Below, piece by piece: positions 1 through 5,952 of a stretch of DNA of 9,978 nt. Positions within the stretch are counted from its first letter, which is position 1; every line of letters begins with the position of its first letter. The stretch comes from Kordiimonadaceae bacterium (lineage in GTDB: Bacteria; Pseudomonadota; Alphaproteobacteria; Sphingomonadales; Kordiimonadaceae): positions 1 to 9,978 of the forward strand of contig JAESTR010000126.1 of assembly GCA_016763495.1 (NCBI GenBank). Direction: 5' to 3'. The position numbers were made by a program, and so were the translations under genes. The notes below the pieces were generated by a model, which was not told the DNA's origin, searched no databases, and saw nothing but the letters and a program-made list of their open reading frames with translations.

Positions 1-1
1 C

Positions 2-229
2 GCTATTCAGGGGGAGCGTAAAACCCTGACACAGGCCGAAGTTCTTTCACCAAATTTTTTGCAGCAAGCAGCCTATCCAACACGCTCAGAAACCCATGCG
101 GGTGAGGATGTCGCTTTGTTTGCTATTGGCCCATGGTCGCACCTTGTGAGAGGTACAATTGAGCAAAACACAATTTTCCATATCATGGATCACGCGCTCA
201 AGCTTAGAAAACGGGCGGCCCGCAAATAG
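2..229 (+). CDS. Alkaline phosphatase, C-terminal fragment (5' end outside window)
   Basis: An open frame enters from the left edge and gives 75 residues ending in RAARK and a TAG stop. The segment T-H-A-G-E-D-V-A-L-F-A-I-G-P, followed by GTIEQNTIFHIMDHAL, is the C-terminal signature of the PF00245 alkaline phosphatase family. The His encoded at 95-97 aligns with the family's zinc-binding His (His412 in E. coli PhoA). This is the HxGEDV variant found in many environmental proteobacterial enzymes. Known role of the family: periplasmic hydrolysis of phosphate monoesters to release inorganic phosphate. The catalytic Ser and the signal peptide lie outside the window, so activity cannot be judged from here. 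The gene converges on the TonB-like gene to its right and they share a palindromic terminator. I am confident of the family. The exact subfamily and a phoA symbol are not secure from this fragment. Confidence 0.88.
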   Translation, partial: AIQGERKTLTQAEVLSPNFLQQAAYPTRSETHAGEDVALFAIGPWSHLVRGTIEQNTIFHIMDHALKLRKRAARK

Positions 230-263
230 CGTTGCCAATACCCCATGCAACAATCAGACACGG

Positions 264-295
264 AAAAAGGGCTGCACAATTGTGCAGCCCTTTCC
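264..295. terminator. Bidirectional terminator between convergent genes
   Basis: Positions 266-293 form a perfect 28-bp palindrome with arms AAAGGGCTGCACAA and TTGTGCAGCCCTTT, centred between 279 and 280. It sits in the 95-bp gap between the stop codons of two convergent genes. Read leftward, the GC-rich stem ends in five T residues, a normal intrinsic terminator for the TonB-like gene. Read rightward the T tract is only three long, so termination of the phosphatase transcript may be weaker. Confidence 0.75.
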
Positions 296-324
296 ACGAC
301 GGGATCAAACGGTCAGGGGATATA

Positions 325-831
325 TCAGTCCGCTTGATCGAGGATTCTAAGCGCAACACCTGTTGCTGAACCATTTTGAGCGACTTGTTTACTCGTTACT
401 GTGCCTCTGCTCTCTAGGCGCTTAGCGCCTGTTTCGCTATATGCAATGGCGTAATTCATCGTAAGCGCAAAAGTTAGCTCTTCACCATCATAACCAGATG
501 GCAGATCTGGAAAATCAACCTTTTTAAGCGCGCGTTTTGCTGCCGTTGCAATGACCCGGCCACCATTCTTGACCGTAAGTTCAGAGTTCGTGATGTCACC
601 TTCGCGGTTAACGGTCACATGAAAGGTTGGGGCACCTTCTCTGCCTAAACGATATGCGGCGTAAGGGTAGTACATTGCTTTGCTAATACTGTGGCCAGCA
701 TTTTTCGACCAGCTGTTCAAATCAGTTGTTTCACCAGCATTTACAGCTGTGCCAAAAGATAAACCCATTGCAGCTACAGCTAATGCAGCTAGGGTTGTGC
801 GGATTGGGGAAGTTTTCGGAGAGTTGTTCAT
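325..831 (-). CDS. Exported protein with TonB C-terminal-like domain
   Basis: The 168-residue product starts with a Sec signal peptide: basic N-terminus, hydrophobic stretch at about residues 13-30, and likely cleavage after A-V-N-A at residue 32. Residues about 50-130 look like a TonB C-terminal domain (PF03544-like): YPYAAYRLGREG, then F-H-V-T-V-N-R-E-G-D-I, then a strand and NGGRVIATAAKRAL, ending in FPDLP. About 40 polar residues follow. In TonB proper this domain touches the TonB box of outer-membrane receptors. Here there is no proline-rich spacer, and the only hydrophobic segment is a probably cleaved signal. I therefore infer a free periplasmic protein rather than an energy transducer. 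The ATG at 831 is supported by GAGGA about 10 bases upstream. The gene is monocistronic: a terminator lies downstream and a 285-bp gap with a repeat array lies upstream. The domain call is by pattern only. Confidence 0.78.
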   Translation of the reverse strand: MNNSPKTSPIRTTLAALAVAAMGLSFGTAVNAGETTDLNSWSKNAGHSISKAMYYPYAAYRLGREGAPTFHVTVNREGDITNSELTVKNGGRVIATAAKRALKKVDFPDLPSGYDGEELTFALTMNYAIAYSETGAKRLESRGTVTSKQVAQNGSATGVALRILDQAD

Positions 832-880
832 TTTTATTATTCCTCGCTTTAGTTTTGCCTGTCGCGGCGTTGATAACTAA

Positions 881-908
881 AGAATAAGAAGGAACAGCCT
901 CATTTAAA
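881..908 (-). promoter_or_regulatory. Possible promoter of the TonB-like gene
   Basis: On the minus strand TTTAAA (903-908) and TATTCT (881-886) are separated by 16 bases, each matching the sigma-70 consensus at 4 of 6 positions. They lie 50-77 bases before the start codon and directly downstream of the direct-repeat array, whose nearest copy is 7 bases from the -35-like element. The match is weak and chosen by position. Confidence 0.3.
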
Positions 909-915
909 GGCTTGC

Positions 916-994
916 TGCGATAAACTGACGGTATTTTGCGATAAGTCGACTAGCCCTGCGATAAAGTGTTCACGGCACAAGATGAAACGATAAA
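916..994. repeat. Helically spaced direct repeats, probable operator array
   Basis: TGCGATAA occurs exactly at 916-923, 937-944 and 957-964, with start-to-start distances of 21 and 20 bp, about two helical turns. A degenerate copy, AACGATAA, lies at 986-993, and an inverted copy, TTATCGTG, at 1027-1034. On the minus strand the motif reads TTATCGCA and points toward the TonB-like gene, whose start codon is about 85 bp from the nearest copy. The same-face spacing suggests a regulator binding several adjacent sites. I cannot name it. The array lies in the 285-bp gap 832-1116. The rest of that gap shows no convincing gene and no clear terminator for the operon ending at 1117. Confidence 0.6.
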
Positions 995-1116
995 CCACAT
1001 TTCAAAATGGCTAAACCAAGGATTACTTATCGTGCCAAGCGGGGATTCGTCTGGAACGTGTCAATCACCATAAATGATTTTACGAATGCCCTTCATGAGC
1101 CTGTAACTGGAAATCG

Positions 1117-1623
1117 TTAGCCAGCTTCATATTTCTCAATTGCTGCGCCAAGGCTTTCAGTCAGCTTCAAACCAATGTCTCCACCGTCACCGCTGACCCG
1201 GCCACGAATAACAGCACGCATAGCATCCAGATGGCTTTTAACCAGCTCAACTTGGTTATCTTCAATCGTAGTCGGTGGGCCGACAGTGAAGCCATACAAG
1301 CTATCAGCAAAGGATGTAATTAGCGGATAACCAAAAGTACCGCCCTGCCCTTTCATATCATGTGCCATATGATTGATTTGTTCAAAACACTCCCGGCGCA
1401 TTTCGGGCGTATCAACACAGCGCCCGTGCTGCTCTTGCAGCTTCACAACAATTGAAGACACCCAATCAGGGTAATCTTCTGACATTTTTTGCAGCGCTTT
1501 TTCAGCCGATTCTAGCGCTTCTATATCGATAGAAGCATTGCCAGGAGCCAGCCCTGCGGTTTTTTCCCTCAGTTTATTCTGAAAACGATAGAAGCGTACG
1601 ATAACAGGTTTGTTGCTAGCCAC
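1117..1623 (-). CDS. HPt (histidine phosphotransfer) domain protein
   Basis: A 168-residue soluble protein. The block H-M-A-H-D-M-K-G-Q-G-G-T-F-G-Y-P is the HPt signature, with His88 the expected phospho-accepting residue, Lys91-Gly92 following it, and Gly98 at the helix packing position. The flanking sequence (about 36-160) is mostly helical, as in the HPt four-helix bundle. An ATG at 1653 would give a longer product but has no ribosome site. I chose GTG at 1623, which has GGAG seven bases upstream and overlaps the end of the receiver gene by 8 bases, pointing to translational coupling and matched production of the two. Known role of HPt domains: shuttling a phosphoryl group between receiver domains. 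The partner here is probably the adjacent receiver, although that receiver lacks the normal Asp, so the direction of transfer, if any, is unclear. Confidence 0.82.
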   Translation of the reverse strand: MASNKPVIVRFYRFQNKLREKTAGLAPGNASIDIEALESAEKALQKMSEDYPDWVSSIVVKLQEQHGRCVDTPEMRRECFEQINHMAHDMKGQGGTFGYPLITSFADSLYGFTVGPPTTIEDNQVELVKSHLDAMRAVIRGRVSGDGGDIGLKLTESLGAAIEKYEAG

Positions 1624-2167
1624 GGATAATCTCCACACCTTCGCTTTTGTCATTTAAAAGCCGACGCTCAGCGCCCGGTATCTCTAATTTCTGGCGCCGA
1701 CGGTCTGGCCCAAAAAACTCAGCTGTATGCACAAATTGCCGAGGGCGCTCAATAATAGAAACCAGCTTCTCGCCAATATTATTAATGGTGAAAGGTTTCG
1801 CCAATATATCAGAAACACCCATCTCGCGAGCCTGCACAATGCGTTCTGGCTCTGTATAGCTGGTGATCATCATAAACGGCACAAACCTGTTAGGGCTATC
1901 CTTGTGCCGCCGGACCCAACGCAGGAACATCATGCCATCAATCGGATGCATATCCCAATTGGAAATAACAATATCAATATTCTGAACACCAATTTTCATC
2001 GGCTCATTCTTCACGCGCCGCAAGAAGGTAATGGCGTCACCGCCATGCTCAACCGGGTATACATTACCAACACCAAGAACCTTCAGCGAGTTAACGAGAA
2101 GAGACCTGATGAACTGACTATCTTCCGCAAGGAGAACATTCACACGGTCGAAATCATAATTGCTCAT
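1616..2167 (-). CDS. Single-domain response regulator with Asn at the phosphorylation site
   Basis: A 183-residue receiver (REC) domain with no DNA-binding or enzymatic output domain. Visible active-site residues are the acidic pair Glu15-Asp16 (L-L-A-E-D-S), Thr102 (M-I-T-S) and Lys124 (L-A-K-P-F). At the phospho-acceptor position the sequence is V-I-S-N-W-D-M-H-P-I-D-G. Aligned with CheY V-I-S-D-W-N-M-P-N-M-D-G, Asn70 replaces the Asp, codon AAT at 1958-1960. Asp72 lies two residues on but faces the wrong part of the loop in the standard fold. The tail (about 150-172) carries F-F-G-P-D-R-R-R and G-A-E-R-R, a basic extension I recall in alphaproteobacterial receiver proteins. The open frame extends to 2251, but ATG 2167 begins at the domain edge and has AGGCGG a few bases upstream. 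It follows the other HPt gene by 112 bp and overlaps the next one, so it probably works with both. Confidence 0.85.
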   Translation of the reverse strand: MSNYDFDRVNVLLAEDSQFIRSLLVNSLKVLGVGNVYPVEHGGDAITFLRRVKNEPMKIGVQNIDIVISNWDMHPIDGMMFLRWVRRHKDSPNRFVPFMMITSYTEPERIVQAREMGVSDILAKPFTINNIGEKLVSIIERPRQFVHTAEFFGPDRRRQKLEIPGAERRLLNDKSEGVEIIRG

Positions 2168-2279
2168 ATATCCGCCTATAAAAACCTGACTGCAGTTTAA
2201 TACCCATATTTTTAGCTGCTTCGCACTGAAAACACCAATAGATTCACACAATTAGCTCAAACACTGTGCAAAATCCCGA

Positions 2280-2639
2280 CTAAACAGCATGCCGTTCTGA
2301 AATGAGTGTCATGAGTTGATCTAGGCGAAAGCCAAGCTCTTCCAATGTTTCACTCCGTTTTGCATCTCGTGCCGCACCACTTCCTATACGCTCAACCCGT
2401 TCCGCTTCACGCGCCAGCCGCCATGCACCAATACTGCGCGCTGCCCCTTTTAACTTATGTGCAGCGGTGCGCCATTCGTTTGGGCTAGACGTTTTCAGAT
2501 CCTTCAAATACGTCGGCGCATGCTCAGAAAAAAGCGCCAGCACATGCTGCTCAAGCTGCTCATCACCCGCTGTAAACTCCGCCAAATGAGCCGAATCTAA
2601 TATTAGGCTTTCATCCCACTCGCTTTCGTTCCCCGCCAT
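2280..2639 (-). CDS. Small HPt (histidine phosphotransfer) domain protein
   Basis: A 119-residue protein that is nearly all one HPt domain. The motif A-A-H-K-L-K-G-A-A-R-S-I-G is canonical, with His61 as phospho-acceptor, followed by the conserved helix W-R-L-A-R-E-A-E. It is not a close copy of the larger HPt encoded at 1117-1623, so the two are unlikely to be a recent duplication. Known role of the family: carrying phosphate between a hybrid kinase receiver and a downstream regulator. No kinase gene is in the window, so the donor must be elsewhere. The ATG at 2639 is 20 bases past the stop of the preceding gene; its ribosome site is poor, which suits coupled translation. The C-terminal third (about 85-119) is charged and helical. 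Confidence 0.87.
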   Translation of the reverse strand: MAGNESEWDESLILDSAHLAEFTAGDEQLEQHVLALFSEHAPTYLKDLKTSSPNEWRTAAHKLKGAARSIGAWRLAREAERVERIGSGAARDAKRSETLEELGFRLDQLMTLISERHAV

Positions 2640-2659
2640 ACTTACTTGTACTTTCTACT

Positions 2660-2941
2660 TTATCCGTAAGGTGCCCTTTTCACCGCCACGCGTCCTTGCT
2701 TAGTTAACTTACATACCAGCCATTTAGGTTGAATCGGGTTATTGTACCATGGTTTGCACCATCCCTTAGTAATACAGGCACGAATCGTTTGATCCTTGAT
2801 TCGTTGCCCCGTATCATCAAACAAAGGAAGTTTACCTCCGGGTTCAGCAATGCCCCGAGTTAAATATCTTATTTGTGCAGCACTGGGTTTAAGGTTTCTA
2901 AGCTTGTTGCTGCCTAATGTTTTCCCTACGCATTCAGCCAT
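2660..2941 (-). CDS. Small conserved-looking hypothetical protein, possible winged-helix fold
   Basis: I do not recognise a named family. The 93-residue basic protein has a helix S-A-A-Q-I-R-Y-L-T-R-G, a P-G-G-K-L-P-L-F-D loop, a second helix T-I-R-A-C-I-T-K-G-W-C, and W-L-V-C-K-L-T-K-Q-G-R-V-A-V near the end. An L-T-x-x-G-R-x-A ending is common in winged-helix proteins, so a nucleic-acid or protein-binding winged helix is possible; that is inference. A TTG at 2959 would extend the frame, but it would sit at about the transcription start of the upstream TATAAT promoter. ATG 2941 has GGAG six bases upstream and is preferred. It is first in the leftward four-gene unit with two HPt proteins and a receiver, so a role in the same phosphorelay is plausible but unproven. 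Confidence 0.68.
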   Translation of the reverse strand: MAECVGKTLGSNKLRNLKPSAAQIRYLTRGIAEPGGKLPLFDDTGQRIKDQTIRACITKGWCKPWYNNPIQPKWLVCKLTKQGRVAVKRAPYG

Positions 2942-2964
2942 TCTAGGCTCCGTTTTCAACCAGC

Positions 2965-2993
2965 ATTATAGGTCGGTTAACAAATAGTGGCAT
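2965..2993 (-). promoter_or_regulatory. Promoter for the leftward HPt/receiver operon
   Basis: On the minus strand a perfect TATAAT (2965-2970) follows ATGCCA (2988-2993; 4 of 6 matches to TTGACA) with a 17-base spacer. Transcription would begin near 2958, leaving a leader of about 17 bases with the GGAG ribosome site for ATG 2941. No other element of this quality is visible between the four leftward genes. Confidence 0.5.
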
Positions 2994-3000
2994 ATGTTCC

Positions 3001-3037
3001 CTAACGAGCAATTAACGTTAGCCCCCTTGGGGCTAGC
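3001..3037 (+). promoter_or_regulatory. Two overlapping, mutually exclusive hairpins in divergent intergenic region
   Basis: CTAACG (3001-3006) can pair with CGTTAG (3016-3021), loop of 9. Alternatively GTTAGCCCC (3017-3025) can pair with GGGGCTAGC (3029-3037), loop of 3, with one G-U pair. The arms share 3017-3021, so only one can form at once. No T tract follows, so neither is an ordinary intrinsic terminator. The element lies between the leftward operon promoter and the start of the coiled-coil gene at 3107. It could be an operator, an RNA leader structure, or chance. Confidence 0.35.
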
Positions 3038-3106
3038 GCTCAAGCAAGAAACTATCGTACCGTTACTGTATTCAATTATTCTAATTATGGGTAAGCCGGG
3101 GCAGAC

Positions 3107-5899
3107 ATGTCAAAAGCAGAAACAAACTTCCCTAATGTCGAGACACCAACACCAAAGCAGGTGACTGACACTGATATGTCTGTAAAGCCCGGGGCCGCCG
3201 AACGCGCTCAGGCTAGAAACATCAGGCGCTTTGTTCCCGTGATCACCGCAGGTGCCTTAACTTTACTGTGGACCGTTGCTAGCTACTATATTTTGGCTAC
3301 GCTTGGAACGCCTATATCGGTAACTACCAGCCTAACTGACATTGCGGCATTGATAGCCGGTTATACAACGCCAATCGCCATATTCTGGCTTGTGGCCCTT
3401 GCCTTCCAACGTACCGACCCATTGCTGGAGCGCAGGCTCGCAATGTCACAAAATTTGCACAAGGCCATCTCACCAGTGGAAGTGGCGGAGCAACGGCTTG
3501 CTGCGTTAAGCCGCACACTGCGCAAGGAACTAGAAAGCGTAGATGCCGTAGCGGACCTTGCTGCAGACCGGCTAGGGAACTTAGAAAACAAATTCCAAGA
3601 GCAAATCAGCAGCTTGTTTTCAGCAGCAGCCGACACAGAAGCCCGCACAGCAAGTATTTGCGATGTACTCGGGCGGGAAAGAGACGCTATTGGCGGCCTG
3701 ACATCAGATGTCGAAGAACGCTTCAACGCCTTGGAAGCCATGGTTGGCCGCATTGCAGAAAAACTAGAAGGCGCAGGCGAAAAAGCCTCACACACAGCAG
3801 ACCACGCTAAAGAGCGTGTTGAAGGGAGCTTACAGGCCTTCAGCAAAGCTACCGAAGAATTTGAAACACGGCTGGATGTGGCTGGCGAAAAAGTCTCCTC
3901 GCGTGCAGAAACTGTACAGAAAATCGCCGTTGAGGTCGAAGAACGCCTTGCTTCATCAACAGAAAACACCCAAGCGGGCATCGAACGTTTTCATTCAAAC
4001 GCTGCCAAGCTCGAAGGGCGATCTGCGATCCTTGCTGAGCAAATGGTCACTCAAGGAAACTTGCTGCAAGAAATGGCTGACCATGCGGCTACAGAATCCG
4101 CCAAAATCAGCGAAACGCTCAAAAGCCACGTAAGCGAAGTGAATACCGCAGCAACCGAAGCGCTTGCGCATACCAGTGACGTTAGCTCCTCTGTCGCTGA
4201 GCAAGCTAAAAGCATGACAGACCTTGTTTACGGTACTGTTGAAAAAGCCAAAAACCTATTGGATGATGCTGGGCAAACACTAGAGCAACACTGTGAGGCG
4301 GCACTAAACACAAGTGAGCAATTAAACAAACGCACACTTGAGACAACAGCTGAAACAGGCGCTGCTATCACTGCCCACATAGAACAGTCTGACCGCATGC
4401 TTCAAGACGGGCTTCAACGCGCTAAACAGGCGTTAAACAGCACGATGGCTGCTATTGCCGAACATAGCGACACCGCCGTGGAGCAAGCTGAAAACACCGC
4501 AGTGCGTACTCTCCAACATATCAGGCAACTACGGGCGGGTGTTGAAGAGCAGATGGAAGACCTCGCCAAAGCAGGCGCTTCGGCGAGTGAAAGCCTAGCG
4601 CAGTCTGCCGATAGTATCACTGAAAAATCAACAGAACTTGCAAGTTCATCAGACGATATGGCGACTGAGCTTTCCGCTGTACGGGCTCAAATGACAATTC
4701 AAAGCGATGTCATCGCAGAAGTATTAAATGAAACACGCATGAAGCTGGCTCATTTGGAAAATGACTTAACAAACCAGCGTAATCTATTGAATGCGGCGTC
4801 TTCTGAAGCCGCCGACAGAGTTATAGAAGCCTCGGACCGCTTCGCCAAACAAAGTCAGGCAATGCAGGAAGCTGCTGATGATGTGCAAAACAATTTAGGC
4901 AGCAAAAGCGGCGAGCTCGTCTCGCTTATCAGCCAAATAGGTGACGCGGGCGAAAGCTCCAAAACTCAAATAGGTGATGCAACAACCAACCTTACTGAAA
5001 AGTCAAAAGAGCTTCGTGAAGAATTAAGTGAAACTGGAGCGGCGCTTGGTGGCGCAGCAGAAGCTTTTGCCGGTGAACGCCAAATCATCATTGAAGAAAC
5101 AGGCACTGTCATTGGAGAGCTGAACAAAGCCTCTGACACCATGGGTAAGGAAATTGGCAAATTCACAGACCAGTCTATGGAAGCCGCCAACCGCATGGAA
5201 GAAGCAAGCCAAGTGTTGATGGACCAAACTGAGCGTGCCAACCTCGGCTTGAAAAAGTCCGTTGAAGAAGCGCAAAGTGAGCTGTCTGAAAATATTGAAT
5301 CAATCGGCGATAAAGCCAACGAACGTATCAGTTACATGCAGGAAGAAATGCAGTCTACTTTGTCTCGGGTATTGTCTAACTATCAAGACACTGCGAACCA
5401 AGCAGAGAAGGAAAGCGCGCTTCTTGCCATGCGCCTTGGTACTGAAAGTGATAAAATCGCGAAGCAGGCTGAGCAGTTCATCACAAAAACCGCTGACATT
5501 GAAAAACGCATCGCTGCGGCCACTAAAAACGACTTTGCTCGCACTTCACAGCTGTTGATGGAAAGCCTGCAGTCTGCATCTATTGATGTGCATAAGGCCT
5601 TATCCGATGATGTGCCCAAAGATATTTGGGATGCCTACCAAGCTGGTGACAGGTCCGTCTTTATGCGGCGCACGTTAAAAATTGGTAACAGAAAAACCCG
5701 CAAAACCATTGGCGAAAAATTCCAATCTAATAGTGAATTTAGGGAAGTTGTAGTCCGCTACTGCCGCGATTTTGAAGGCATGATGGAACGCGCTATGCAC
5801 GGGGACAAAGGCAATACAATGTCAGTGACGCTAGTTTCATCTGACATGGGCAAGCTTTACCTGCTGCTGGGGCAATCTATAAAGAAATTTAGTTCGTAG
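3107..5899 (+). CDS. TipN-like membrane-anchored coiled-coil protein
   Basis: A 930-residue protein. A short polar N-terminus (1-40) is followed by two membrane segments (about 43-66 and 78-100), then a very long Ala/Glu/Ser/Lys-rich coiled-coil (about 105-820) with heptad-like patterning and few prolines. A compact C-terminal domain (about 830-930) contains W-D-A-Y-Q-A-G-D-R-S-V-F, F-R-E-V-V-V-R-Y-C-R-D-F-E and S-S-D-M-G-K-L-Y-L-L-L-G-Q. The layout (two N-terminal membrane helices plus a long cytoplasmic coiled coil, 880-930 residues) matches Caulobacter TipN, the new-pole marker that orients division and flagellar placement. The C-terminal motif is one I associate with such alphaproteobacterial proteins. 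It is not a chemoreceptor: there is no HAMP domain and no conserved signalling hairpin. ATG 3107 has only GGGG as a weak ribosome site. It is divergent from the phosphorelay genes and 53 bp before the TRAP operon. TipN orthology is inference. Confidence 0.6.
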   Translation: MSKAETNFPNVETPTPKQVTDTDMSVKPGAAERAQARNIRRFVPVITAGALTLLWTVASYYILATLGTPISVTTSLTDIAALIAGYTTPIAIFWLVALAFQRTDPLLERRLAMSQNLHKAISPVEVAEQRLAALSRTLRKELESVDAVADLAADRLGNLENKFQEQISSLFSAAADTEARTASICDVLGRERDAIGGLTSDVEERFNALEAMVGRIAEKLEGAGEKASHTADHAKERVEGSLQAFSKATEEFETRLDVAGEKVSSRAETVQKIAVEVEERLASSTENTQAGIERFHSNAAKLEGRSAILAEQMVTQGNLLQEMADHAATESAKISETLKSHVSEVNTAATEALAHTSDVSSSVAEQAKSMTDLVYGTVEKAKNLLDDAGQTLEQHCEAALNTSEQLNKRTLETTAETGAAITAHIEQSDRMLQDGLQRAKQALNSTMAAIAEHSDTAVEQAENTAVRTLQHIRQLRAGVEEQMEDLAKAGASASESLAQSADSITEKSTELASSSDDMATELSAVRAQMTIQSDVIAEVLNETRMKLAHLENDLTNQRNLLNAASSEAADRVIEASDRFAKQSQAMQEAADDVQNNLGSKSGELVSLISQIGDAGESSKTQIGDATTNLTEKSKELREELSETGAALGGAAEAFAGERQIIIEETGTVIGELNKASDTMGKEIGKFTDQSMEAANRMEEASQVLMDQTERANLGLKKSVEEAQSELSENIESIGDKANERISYMQEEMQSTLSRVLSNYQDTANQAEKESALLAMRLGTESDKIAKQAEQFITKTADIEKRIAAATKNDFARTSQLLMESLQSASIDVHKALSDDVPKDIWDAYQAGDRSVFMRRTLKIGNRKTRKTIGEKFQSNSEFREVVVRYCRDFEGMMERAMHGDKGNTMSVTLVSSDMGKLYLLLGQSIKKFSS
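5856..5883 (+). promoter_or_regulatory. Possible promoter for the TRAP operon
   Basis: TTTACC (5856-5861) and TATAAA (5878-5883) with a 16-base spacer lie inside the last codons of the coiled-coil gene, about 70 bases before the TRAP start codons. The -10 matches at 5 of 6 positions, the -35 at 4 of 6. No terminator is visible in the 53-bp gap, so read-through from the upstream gene is equally possible. Confidence 0.22.
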
Positions 5900-5952
5900 A
5901 ACAGTAGTACACATATATTACAGGGCGTGCTCGATCGGGAGCGTGGGGGAAT

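Noticed and set aside
1007..1120. Rightward 37-codon frame starting M-A-K-P-R-I-T-Y-R-A-K-R-G-F just after the repeat array
   Set aside because: There is no ribosome-binding site before the ATG, no promoter, and it overlaps the end of the HPt gene by four bases. The N-terminal residues look somewhat protein-like, but nothing else supports it.
1624..1653. Upstream ATG extension of the larger HPt protein
   Set aside because: No ribosome site lies before ATG 1653 and it would overlap the receiver gene by 38 bases. GTG 1623 has GGAG at ideal spacing.
1727..2200. 157-codon rightward frame opposite the receiver gene
   Set aside because: It is antisense to a clear receiver domain, its product is of low-complexity, unlikely composition (His/Asn/Arg rich), and it has no family resemblance.
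2168..2251. N-terminal extension of the receiver to an ATG at 2251
   Set aside because: The extra 28 residues precede the normal start of the receiver fold and read like translated leader; ATG 2167 has an AGGCGG ribosome site.
3361..3981. 206-codon leftward frame inside the coiled-coil gene
   Set aside because: It is a Ser/Ala/Arg-rich shadow of the Glu/Ala/Ser coiled-coil codons on the opposite strand.
3107..5899. Methyl-accepting chemotaxis protein as identity of the coiled-coil gene
   Set aside because: Two N-terminal membrane helices and a long coiled coil fit superficially, but there is no sensory domain between the helices, no HAMP and no conserved hairpin-tip motif, and the C-terminal domain is different.
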